DNA from: Tieghemiomyces parasiticus
Taxonomy: Eukaryota > Kickxellomycota > Dimargaritomycetes > Dimargaritales > Dimargaritaceae
Direction: 5' to 3'
DNA length: 33,801 nucleotides
Assembly (NCBI GenBank): GCA_027575765.1
Contig: JANBPT010000488.1
Span: forward strand, 1 to 33,801
Position numbers and translations under genes: made by a program. Below are positions 1-8,743 of this stretch, in pieces; the first letter of the stretch is position 1; each line of letters starts with the position of its first letter. The notes below the pieces were generated by a model, which ran no database searches, was not told where the DNA came from, and worked only from the letters and a program-made list of their open reading frames with translations.

Positions 1-1
1 C

Positions 2-142
2 TTGACTCGACTGGCCACGCGCTACGGCCTGCCCGGCCCTTACAACCAGCTCGTCACTAGGCTCATTGCTGACCGGGCGGGCCACCCGGAAAGGCAGCTA
101 CTCTCACTGGCTCGAGGAAGCGATGGGCAGGGTGCACCGTGA
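2..142 (+). CDS. 3' end of a possible ketopantoate reductase-like gene (partial)
   Basis: The frame starting at base 2 is open from the window edge to a TGA at 140-142 and encodes 46 residues. Residues 1-23 (TRLATRYGLPGPYNQLVTRL and neighbours) resemble the C-terminal helix of the PanE/ApbA ketopantoate reductase family, where a 'rLg.elGvPtPvN..ly.lv' pattern is usual. That family reduces 2-dehydropantoate to pantoate with NADPH. The catalytic Lys/Glu and the Rossmann domain would lie outside the window, so the assignment rests on one short motif. The last 20 residues match nothing I know. The rest of the gene should lie to the left on the plus strand. Confidence 0.38.
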   Translation: MTRLATRYGLPGPYNQLVTRLIADRAGHPERQLLSLARGSDGQGAP

Positions 143-2623
143 GAAGCGGGCGAGCGTATCGGGATGCGAATCGTAAGGCTGGCGGCCAGGAATCTAGGTC
201 TGCGCACCCCTAAACGTCAGTCGGACAGCTCAAAGAGTACCAGGTACTTCGAGAACGACCGGGTTCAATCTCTACCACCTGCAGAGGCTTAATGGGGTCT
301 CGGAAGGACCTCCTATCCAGAAATTAGCCTTGCAACGGGGTGGCCAATTTATGTCTAACGTAACCTGTGGGGTTCTCTAGGCCGGGGTGATGCACAATTA
401 GGGTGACTACATAGCTAACGTGTCATGCCTCACATGCTGATATCTACCTGCGGTTGGAGTGAACGGAACAATGCGTAGTTGGCATTGGGAGGGGGTGTCA
501 TCAGGTTATTCCCCGCAATAACCGGTGCCATTGGTTGTGATAGGGAAGGTTTTTAGGACACCAGGGAGACGGTGCCTTATGCCCAATATTGTCCATACAT
601 AATCAACTATCGACTAATTGGCCGCAGCTGAAGCCAGTCGGGCCTTTTTTTAAAAAATAAATAAAGAGATTTAAAATAAGCAGTTCCATAGCACATTGTA
701 ACCCATGCTGTCCCATATTATATATCTTTGTGTGACTACACAGATTTGTTATTTTCAAAATGCGCCTGAAAATATCTAATCTAGCTCCTGGCTCGAGTGG
801 CTCGGTTAACGTGCCCATAGATACTATTAAGACCTCAATCCATCCGGCCAGCTAATACCAGGTAAATTATATTATGTAAAGGTAGTTCGAAATGATTGTA
901 ATTGACAAGGCTGGAGATCTCAGACACTGGCATTGTAGATGAAACCTATGAGGGTCGAAGACGAGGAATTGCCTAATGTGATAGGAGTAAACTTACAAAT
1001 AAAAATAAACAAGCCGTTAAGCTCAAACTGGTGGTGCAGATCGTGGATTGGAAGATTGTCGTTTATTGAATGGTGGCCATGAGAACTTTTATACTTGAAC
1101 AGCAATGGCCGGAATCATTCATATTGACTATTTAGTCTAGGCTGGGAAAGTTAGGAGGGTAGGTCGTGGCGGGGCCGGGTACCGGCAGGACATAGAGGAA
1201 CGACTAGGTAGCCGCCAGATCAAGAATAAATAGGGCAATTCTCTAAATGGATGTAAGGTCGCGACACCTGCGAATGGAGGCGACGTCCTGAGAATCAGGA
1301 TGCTGGGATGTCGTTGGAAAGAGATACATAAAGAATGTAGGTAAAGAAGGTAGAGAGCGCATATAGATGAAAGCGTGAAAGCCGGATAGTAGAGACTTCC
1401 AAAATGGATTGGGATAAGGAACGGATAGGCTACTATTGCCCGGAATCAAGTTATGACAAAAAGGTTAATAGAGGCGTGTAGTCGGTGTCAAACAAGGATC
1501 ATGTGTAATTAACATGGGGAGGGAATTTCTACCGACCACTCTAAGTCATCCCACCTTATATAAAGGCACTGCTGCCGTTGTTAATCGAGCATAATCCATT
1601 CACACATAAACACAACGTTTATTATTGATTACTTACGTGCCCTTGCTCGCATCCACCACATGAAGGTAGTTTAGAAAATCAAACGCCAGTGGTCTCAGTG
1701 GGACGGTATCTTCAAAGAGCTGCGGTCCTGAGAGGCACACGGCGGACCTACTAATTCTGCTCTCCTATAAACCGGGTCGAGCTATATCATGAGAGTGTAT
1801 AAAGCTGGGTTAGAATGCAGAGCGAAAGTGAACGGTTGGTTACCGCAGACTACCTTCCACTAATCCCGCTACCAACATGCTCTACAGGTAATGGGTGTAG
1901 GTTCAAGGGCCGATTGATGGTCAACTGGCGACCTGGTATTAATATAGGGTTATCTAAACACCGAGCGGACGCCCTGACTGCTGGTACAACACGAGACCAC
2001 CGCTATCAAAGTTGGCCACCGATTGATCGGGCTACTACGGGCTATCGTCAGCGAGACAAGTCAACCAAGGCTTAAGTTGCTCAGCCCTTCCTCTCAAAAG
2101 CTTGCTCGTGCAGTTGAGAGGCAGTAAGCTGTAGCAAAGAGAGAGAGAGATAAGGGAGAAGGGCAGAAGGCGACCGAACGCGTCTGGGGCGTCCCGATGT
2201 GTAAGGTATGGCTCGTAGACCTTGGCGGCGTGCTTAGTAGCCCCTACGGCATCCATCGGTCGCTGCTTTGGCTGGCTCGCACTCCGGTTTGGTGCCGAGC
2301 TGGCTGCTGTGATATCGAAAGGGGCGAGTACGGGTCCTTTGTTTGGGCCCCCCCTCTCCTCTGATGACCACAAACTCGGTATCTTTAAATTTGAAAAGAA
2401 AAGATGAGCAGAATGGATCTCGTCTGGGACGTAGGATGGGGTCCAGTACCCGTTCCATCAGCAGAATGAGGGGTAGAACAGCCGGTGAAAAGTAAAGGGG
2501 GGGGGATACGCCTGCATTCTATGGCTACCGCTGGATCGATTTTGTCAATTTTATTCTGTCGACGCCCCGTCGCGCTATTCCTGCAGTGGTTGGGAGAGGT
2601 AGGGCTGTCGTGGGGCCGGATCG
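143..2623. other. Intergenic spacer, no recognised gene
   Basis: About 2.5 kb between the left-edge gene end and the GH16 promoter. It is AT-richer than the coding parts. Short open frames occur on both strands, but none shows a domain, a biased third position or paired splice signals that I trust. A TATATAA-like string sits at about 1556-1566 with no convincing gene after it. An (AG)n run lies near 2139-2150. Confidence 0.6.
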
Positions 2624-2630
2624 TATATAA
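2624..2630 (+). promoter_or_regulatory. Candidate TATA box of the GH16 gene
   Basis: TATATAA lies about 335 bp upstream of the GH16 start codon, in a GC-rich context followed by a pyrimidine-rich stretch. If used, it implies a long 5' leader (about 300 nt), possibly with an intron. No transcript evidence is available. Confidence 0.35.
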
Positions 2631-2965
2631 GCCATCTGCACACCCCCCAGTCTTGAATCAAACCGACCCACCTACCGCCCTCCACCACCTCGATACTGCC
2701 ACCATCTCTATCTGCCTGCCTTTGGCTGCCACCTTGCACGCCTCTCTAGTTTCTTATACCGCGCTGTACTATTGGTTACAAGCACGACGCAGAGGCCCCC
2801 TTTTAGGACTGAGTTTATCCCGCGTCCTCTGCCTTCTTAACTTGGGTCTCAATCGCTACTCGTCCCTTCCCAGCCTCAGCCAACCTCTCGGGTGCTGGTC
2901 ACCCGTTTAATCGCTAGGCATCCCTTCTAAGTCCACTCACCTAGCCCTATACCGGTTGCCAAGCC

Positions 2966-4072
2966 ATGGTTCGTCTTACCGCTAGCGTCACTACCATTGT
3001 AGGGTTGCTTTTCACTCACCTGGCAGCGCCTGGTAGGGTGCGTGCCAGCCCCTACCCGGCCGACCCCTCGCCAGTCGTGGTTGTCACCACCACAACTAGC
3101 AACAGTATTGCCCCGATGTCGACGTTGTACGCAGTATCACACCCACCCCGCGCTGGCGGCGACCAAGTGCTTGCTAATCCGACCGTGGTTGCCAGCGTGC
3201 CTGCTGCTCCGACAGCCCCGACCGCACCGGTAGTCCCCGTAACCTCAGCTGCGCCTGTCACCCCGACAGTCTCCGCTGTCGCCGAACCATTGGCAAACGT
3301 GGTTGTGCCCGCTGGACCTCCGGCCAATAATCCCGCCATAACCTCGAGCGTCTCCCCCGCCCCTGCTCCGGCCACCACTGCGGCTGCTCCCGCCGGACCA
3401 CCGGCCCTTGATACCGCCCCTGCTCCGGGGATTACCAATGCCGGAAACACTGCCGTGACCTGCTGGAGTAAGACCTACACCCTGACGAAGGAGGAGCTGA
3501 GCAAGGACTTCAAGTTTTCTTGCCCCAACCATGTGACCTTCAACAACGGTGCCATGCAGTGGAGACTGGACGACCAGTGCGCCGGAGCCGGTCTCGAGTA
3601 CGGCCGCAACGATATCTGGTACGGCCGCGCCTCCATCACCATGAAGGTCGGCGCCAACTCGGGTGCCGTCACCGCCTTCATTCGCGGTGTTCCTGAACAT
3701 GATGAGATTGACCTTGAATGGGTCGGAAAGGACACCAAAGATACTCAAACCATGTATTTCGTAGGCGGCAAGCGCGTAAATGGTGACGATCTAGGAAAAA
3801 AACACAAAATGGGCAAAACGGACTTTGCCACGAGCTTCGTGGAGTACGCTATTGACTTCACCGCGACGCAGATCCAGTGGATTATGGATGGTAAGGTTAT
3901 CCGTACGCTCAAGAACGATTCCAAGAAGAAGTACCCGACCAATGCTCGCGCCTGGATCATGAACATCTGGAACGGCGGGGCGACCAGTTCCGATTGGGCC
4001 GGCAAGACAGACTGGTCCAAAGGACCTTCGACCGTGGAAGTTAAGAAACTATCGTTCCAGAGCTATTGCTAA
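2966..4072 (+). CDS. Secreted GH16 CRH-type transglycosylase (Crh1/Utr2-like)
   Basis: Single-exon gene of 368 residues starting at an ATG in good context (aagccATGg). Residues 1-27 form a hydrophobic signal peptide. Residues about 35-160 are a Pro/Ala/Val/Thr-rich, probably O-glycosylated linker with imperfect AGPPA and PAPAP repeats. Residues about 165-368 are the GH16 jelly-roll domain. The catalytic signature DEIDLEWVG lies at 246-254, giving E247 as nucleophile and E251 as acid/base. Paired cysteines (C166, C186, C204, C368) fit the CRH group. Known CRH enzymes move chitin chains onto beta-1,6/1,3-glucan in the fungal wall. No C-terminal hydrophobic GPI signal is visible (the protein ends SFQSYC) and there is no CBM18, so a soluble secreted or wall-trapped form is likely. 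The family call is firm; the exact donor/acceptor pair is inferred. Confidence 0.93.
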   Translation: MVRLTASVTTIVGLLFTHLAAPGRVRASPYPADPSPVVVVTTTTSNSIAPMSTLYAVSHPPRAGGDQVLANPTVVASVPAAPTAPTAPVVPVTSAAPVTPTVSAVAEPLANVVVPAGPPANNPAITSSVSPAPAPATTAAAPAGPPALDTAPAPGITNAGNTAVTCWSKTYTLTKEELSKDFKFSCPNHVTFNNGAMQWRLDDQCAGAGLEYGRNDIWYGRASITMKVGANSGAVTAFIRGVPEHDEIDLEWVGKDTKDTQTMYFVGGKRVNGDDLGKKHKMGKTDFATSFVEYAIDFTATQIQWIMDGKVIRTLKNDSKKKYPTNARAWIMNIWNGGATSSDWAGKTDWSKGPSTVEVKKLSFQSYC

Positions 4073-4654
4073 TGCCGAGGCTAGCTGATTTGCGTTCGCC
4101 GCTGCTAGCAATAGGAAGCCCCTCCCTCTCAAACTGGCTTCCCATTCAGTTTTATCTGAAAACAGTATTTCCTATGTGAGTTAAAACAGCCGATACTATC
4201 GCGCATCGCCGCTGTGGGGTGCGGAAGGGGGGGTGCTCTCTGCTTATCCGTGTATTCAGGAAACTTCGAGAGCAGGCTTCCTTTACCCATCCTGAATTTG
4301 CTGGCGGCTAGGGCGCGTTTAAATACTCCCACGACAGCCGTGGCTGTACTAGTTCCCAACGGACACCTCGGCGGGTGTCCGTCTATCATATTATTAGCGT
4401 GTTAAGCGTTTATTCTAATGTTCACTGTATTTTCTATTAAACCCCTTATTGCTATACCAGATGAGAGTAGTACAGTGGGCCTAAGACTTAATCGACAGTG
4501 TGGACTGCACAGTTTGGCAGTCGAATAAGTAGTGCAACTCTTTGGTCGGATTACCAATCGGACATCGGTCGTATTATCTGTATGGATTGGTCCAAAGTGA
4601 CCCAATTGTGGCGCTAAAGTGATATGTATGAACAGGGTGTATAGTAAGCTCATA
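4073..4654. other. Spacer between GH16 and mariner copy A
   Basis: About 580 bp holding the GH16 3' flank and the sequence up to the TA at the transposon edge. No gene, clear AATAAA signal or repeat recognised. Confidence 0.5.
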
Positions 4655-4672
4655 ATGTTTCGAGACATCAAA
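4655..4672 (+). repeat. 5' terminal inverted repeat of mariner copy A
   Basis: Eighteen bases directly after the TA at 4653-4654. The inner GAGACAT..CAAA matches the reverse complement of the 3' end at 5905-5922, apart from a one-base indel; the outer bases are diverged. Confidence 0.6.
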
Positions 4673-4856
4673 GCTTGAGGTCTTAGGCAATGACCCCATG
4701 AATAAAACCTAGAGGCGGCTTAGGCAAGGAATTGAATGGTGTAAACCATTTTAGAACTGGTCCTTTTCTCGCTTCACAACTTGCGTCTTTACCTCTTCAT
4801 GCCACTATCTTTCGAAGTTCAATCCCCCCACCCCATCCAACTATACCAGGCGTGGT

Positions 4857-5889
4857 GTGCGGGTCCTCATTTTTAATTCTTATTCCAAGGGCCACAAGGT
4901 AGATTGTCTTATATCTGGATCGTTTGCCCTACAGGGCCTGGCTGCCCCTAGCCATGTCACCGTCTACAGGTGGTCAGCTCGCTTTTTCACCGGCCACTAT
5001 TCCTTTGAGGATAAGCCCCGGCCAGGTCGCCCATCAGATGACATTGGTAAACTTTACAAGGCTGTACTACTGGAACTGTTGGAGGACGACCCACCACTGA
5101 CTGCTGACCAGCTAGGCCATGCCTGCCGCACTTCCCTTAGTACCATGCGTAGAGTCCTGGGGCTGTGTGGCTACCGCGACCGCTGGGCCTCTCATGACCT
5201 CACCAATGACCAGCATCGCCGATAGGCAGGCTTTACCACTGAGTTCCAGGAGAAGTTTGACGGAAGCCAGTGGCTACCTGCTAGACTCTATCTTCCTAAG
5301 TGGTGAGACCTGGGTGTACCTTTGTGCCCCCCCTGCTGGCCCTAATCGCTGGAGGGGGTGTCCTAAAGAGGGCCCTGCACCAACTGAGACCCACTGAGGT
5401 CGTACCACACCCAAAGTGATGCTGACCATTGTTTTTCACCAGGCGTGGCCTGTTGCACCTGAGCGTCAAGCCCCCTGGGTGTCAAGGTCTCCACTGATCA
5501 CTACGTAGAGTGTGGGCTTGAGCCCACGGTCCAGGCCTGGGTGAATGTACATGGAAATCTGGGCCGTTACCCTCCATAGCTCTACCATGGTAATGTACCG
5601 CCGTCTCGTGTTGCATCTACCTAGGCCTATATTTCCGACGCTAAACTTAAAAATATTGCCAGCCCCTCCCTACAGTCCTGCTGACTTGGCCTCCAACGAC
5701 TTCTGGCTGTTTAGGAGTATCAAACAGCAGCTACGGAGTAAGAGGGTCGCCACAGGGAGGGGGGGGGTGGTCACGGAGGCCTGGCAATCGGAGCTAGCCA
5801 GTCTCCAACCAAACTACTTTGGAACTTGCTATGATCGCTGGCTAGTACGAGGTCGCCGAGTAGTACAGAGTGATGGTGATTATTTTTAA
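4857..5889 (+). pseudogene. Mariner transposase, copy A, broken
   Basis: The 5' part (4857-5225) encodes the paired helix-turn-helix region and the linker typical of mariner (VTVYRWSARFFTGHY, then KPRPGRPS, then SHDLTNDQHRR) and stops at TAG 5223-5225. The frame continues beyond the stop and then shifts near 5270-5285. The next frame reads SGETWVYL, matching the mariner 'GDEtWvyl' catalytic block but with Gly in place of the first catalytic Asp. Further stops follow (TGA 5395-5397 and others). Towards the end come a degraded second block (LHSS where the family has HDN), the well-kept PPYSPADLASNDFWLFRS block and a normal-looking C-terminus (SDGDYF) at 5889. Two of the three DD34D-type acidic residues are gone, so no active enzyme is possible. 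Confidence 0.88.
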
Positions 5890-5904
5890 TACATCTCATT
5901 TAAA

Positions 5905-5922
5905 TTTGAATGTCTCAAAATG
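5905..5922 (-). repeat. 3' terminal inverted repeat of mariner copy A
   Basis: Reads, on the minus strand, CATTTTGAGACATTCAAA and pairs with the 5' end at 4655-4672. It is followed by TA at 5923-5924. Confidence 0.6.
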
Positions 5923-5924
5923 TA

Positions 5925-6337
5925 TATCGCCACCTATATATAGACTAGCCATCTGCTACAACCAAATAGCCGGGGTAATTTTTTTTCCATGTGTATAGTC
6001 AGGTAAATGACTGCCAGTGCCTATCTAGTGTACTTGGCCGCGAGGGTCTAAAAGAGCCTAGCGGATAATGAGGACATCACATAGAATGAACGAGCAGACC
6101 TACCTCAATGGACAGGATATGTATTCAATGAGCGTGATGAAGCCGTGTTTCCCATTCAGACATTGGACAAAGTATGTGACCGTGCCCTAACGCACTAGAT
6201 ATACATTTTTGCGAGAGGTAAGGAGTTGTATTGACAATAGCACACCCACACGAGCCAATCGGCCCTGGCGTTGTTGCCGCGCAGCGGACTGGTCAGCGAA
6301 GCGGGTGGGGGAAAAGTGGTCGCCAGCCGAGTCCCGG
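5925..6337. other. Spacer downstream of the NR2C2AP-like gene
   Basis: About 410 bp between the mariner end and the stop of the minus-strand gene. It should contain that gene's 3' UTR. No other gene recognised. Confidence 0.5.
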
Positions 6338-8743
6338 TCAGGCCGTGCGGCCGACGATGTCGAGGCGGTACACGACGATACGCCCATAAAAGTCAGTACT
6401 TGTAGGGAATACGAGTCTAAGACGAGTCATAGTGGTGCCTGTGAACCGCTCTGGGGTGGCCTCCATATCTGTGCTAATGAGCGTCACGGGAGCTTCGCCG
6501 GTCGAGTCTGGTACTTTAAAGACGTGTTTACGATATCGATGTGGTTGGATAATGGGGAAGGGAGGGTGATGGAGGTAAAGCAGGTTCCAAGAAAGATAGT
6601 TAAGGGCACACACACACAGACACACGGAGCTGAGCAAGAGGAGGGGTCACATTTCTAGATTCGCTTGGTGTCACGGAGCATGGGTAATAGACTGGACCAT
6701 CCGGCTTAACGAAGAAGCGAGGAAACCGGCGATTAACGGCGGCCAGAATCAAACTGGTTAGCCGCATCGAAATAGCTAAGATCGAGATTTGGTCTAGCCG
6801 AAAGCAGTACGTGAGTGCAGTGAATGTGAGGGAAGGGGTGACGGTTATACGCCGATCCAGGCCAAAGTATTCTCGTAGGGTATCCCAAGGAAGGGTCCCT
6901 CGATCAGTGTAGCGCCCCAATGGTGGTCTGGTGGCGGCCGCTGATTCGAGCGAGTGGCTAAAGGGGTGCCTCCATTAATAATGTAAGTCACTCGACGTCG
7001 ATCAGGATAGAGATCCAGCGAGTGGTTATGAAACGGAGGAGTGGGCCTAGCGTTGTGGGGTAGGGAGGGCCCGGGACCGTTGCGAAGGGGAAAAGAGAAA
7101 TAGACGCAGGACCAAGGAACAATAAGGTGAGGGGGAGCGGGGGCTCAAGCTGGGTTGATCGGGGAATCACGTCTGAGATTGACCTCTAATACCATCCGGC
7201 GGCTGGGGTGCTGAGAAGGAAGGGGAGGGGCCGATTCAATAAAAAACGGGGAAGATGTCAATGCTATTTGCCCTCATTATGCTTCGATAGGGGAAAAGCG
7301 ATACGTCTGAGGGACCCTCCGTGGCTGGGGTAGGTGGGCGACATATATCAAGCGAGTAGTGCAGGGTTCGCTGCGCCCCAGAGGATCCGGTGATCACAGC
7401 GGGCACTCATACCGTTAATTCGCCAGTATTGACATACGTTGTAAAATCCTATGGCCCAGATAGTCTTATTTCTCCCCAATTGCCATACACTTAGCGTCCG
7501 AGTATTTACAGATACCAGGCGTTGCATACCAAATAGTAATTTGGTCAGGACCTTGGATATTGGCGACAGAGCACTATATCCTATCTACGCATACTGAACT
7601 CCCAGAGTGACGCTGGGAAAGTGCCTTTCACCGACTTACCCTACTTAGTCAGAAATACGGGCCCCGGTTGAAGAATGCGGGTTAGAGCAAAGCCGCCGCA
7701 GTGCCACACCCCGCTGATTTGGCATAAGAGATGGCTGGTCGCGTGGGCCGGGTGACGGACCTGCCATCCGCTAGATATTAAGGCATCGACGCGGCCACAA
7801 GCGGAACCCGGTCGCATCCCTGAGCCCGCCATTGCCCCCACCCACCGAATAGCCGTTTGCTACCTATATCCCGGCCCATCGTATTCACATACTAGGTACG
7901 TTCTAAAGAGGCGCGGCCGATTAAACAAGTCAAATGCAGAAAGTACGGAAGAAAAAGCCGCCGAACAAGAAAAAATACAGTGCTGTTGATCAAAAAAATC
8001 GAGGATATCTGTAGTGCGTTAGTGTCTTCAGGATAGAAGTCAAACCAGGGTCGGGGACGCTCGTCGCCCTCCGCTGCCCACACCTGGGCGTTCTTGCCAA
8101 CGAAGCCACCCTGGAACATGAGCTGTATGTTCTCAATCACGACCGGGGTGTCGAATTTGAGATTGATGAACTGAGGCTCTCCCTGGTTTAACGGGAATTA
8201 TTCCATGTTAAGGTGGAGAGTGAAACGATATATGATGGTGAAGCGGGCTCGGAATTAGGAAAAGGGGGACAAATAGGCCACTCGGAAACACCGATAGTCA
8301 ATTGGCGCGAAGGGAGGCGTACAATGGATAGCTAGCTGCCCTGCCACTCTGGCAGCAACAGCGTGCTTGGCCGATAAATCGCCTAATAGCCCAGGAATTT
8401 ACCATTCCGCCTGGAACCCTGCCTTCGCCCTTGTTTAACTTGCCTTGTCGGAAGCCCAGCACGTTTCATCGTCGCCGTCGGTGAGTTTGCGATTGCCATG
8501 GTTGCGCGTATCCCGATTGAGCACCGAGCTTAGTCTGTGGTGGCGAGCGTGGTCAATCGGGAATGTAGAGGCCAGCCGGATGAGTAACCATTCGACTTGC
8601 GCCAATAGGAGGAGGGGGGAAGACCCATCAGCGCCCTGTTGGCATGCAATGCAAGTGCAAGTCGGCCGGTCGACGATTCCGCGTTAACCCTTTTGCTCGG
8701 TGTCTTACCCGATGGTCGTGATATGCTTGACGAGACTGACCAT
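6338..8743 (-). CDS. NR2C2AP: NR2C2AP-like discoidin-fold protein, four exons
   Basis: Spliced by hand from exons 8743-8709, 8534-8444, 8182-8009 and 6523-6338 (35+91+174+186 = 486 nt, 161 residues). All junctions keep frame. Exon 1 gives MVSLVKHITTIG. Exon 2 carries LSSVLNRDTRN and DDETCWASDK, and exon 3 GEPQFINLKF, LMFQGGFVGK and FDFYPEDTNALQ. Exon 4 has LVFPTSTDFYGRIVVYRLDI. These match, in order, the blocks of the animal NR2C2AP (TRA16) family, an F5/8C-like (galactose-binding-like) single-domain protein of about 140 residues. The extra length lies between the LQ and the last beta strands. Function in fungi is unknown; the human protein is described as a nuclear-receptor (TR4) co-factor. 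Intron 1 is GT-AG, intron 2 is GC-AG and intron 3 begins ATATCCT. The exon 4 start is uncertain: an alternative in-frame AC acceptor at 6585-6584 would add 20 residues. Confidence 0.82.
6524..8008 (-). other. Candidate U12-type (AT-AC) intron, intron 3 of the NR2C2AP-like gene
   Basis: Directly after codon CAG (8011-8009) the minus strand reads ATATCCTCG, almost the U12 donor consensus ATATCCTTT. No GT donor lies within the next 20 nt. The homologous protein resumes in phase at exon 4 after AC at 6525-6524 (phase 0). A nearby alternative is GCCCTTAAC (branch A at 6600, 7 of 9 matches to TTCCTTAAC) followed 16 nt later by GGAAC, ending the intron at 6584; that acceptor is also in phase. The first choice gives 1485 nt, the second 1425 nt. 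I see no other gene or repeat inside it. Confidence 0.62.
8183..8443 (-). other. GC-AG intron 2 of the NR2C2AP-like gene
   Basis: The donor AAG/GCAAGT (intron from 8443) is the classic strong GC donor context, and the acceptor is AAACCAG/GG (intron end 8183). Reading through meets TAA within three codons, and joining restores WASDK-GEPQF of the family. A TTAAC branch-like site lies roughly 30 nt before the acceptor. Confidence 0.75.

Larger units (their letters stand above)
4655..5922 (+). mobile_element. Mariner (Tc1/mariner) transposon, copy A, degenerate
   Basis: About 1.27 kb, the usual mariner length, between TA dinucleotides at 4653-4654 and 5923-5924, as expected for a TA target duplication. 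Imperfect terminal inverted repeats share GAGACAT followed by CAAA. The interior encodes a broken mariner transposase. A second copy lies inverted at 29511-30719; the bodies are very similar over the whole transposase region. Outside the element the flanks of the two copies do not match, so they look like separate insertions and not a segmental duplication. A 37-bp unit bounded by two 9-bp copies of CTTAGGCAA (4682-4690 and 4719-4727) is present here and missing in copy B. Confidence 0.88.

Noticed and set aside
250..285. GGGTTCAATC string resembling a tRNA T-arm
   Set aside because: The flanking bases do not form the T-stem and no D-arm or anticodon arm is present.
2485..2910. 141-codon plus-strand open frame before GH16
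   Set aside because: It spans the candidate TATA box and leader of the GH16 gene and has no domain.
6209..6658. 149-codon plus-strand open frame
   Set aside because: It is the antisense of exon 4 of the NR2C2AP-like gene.
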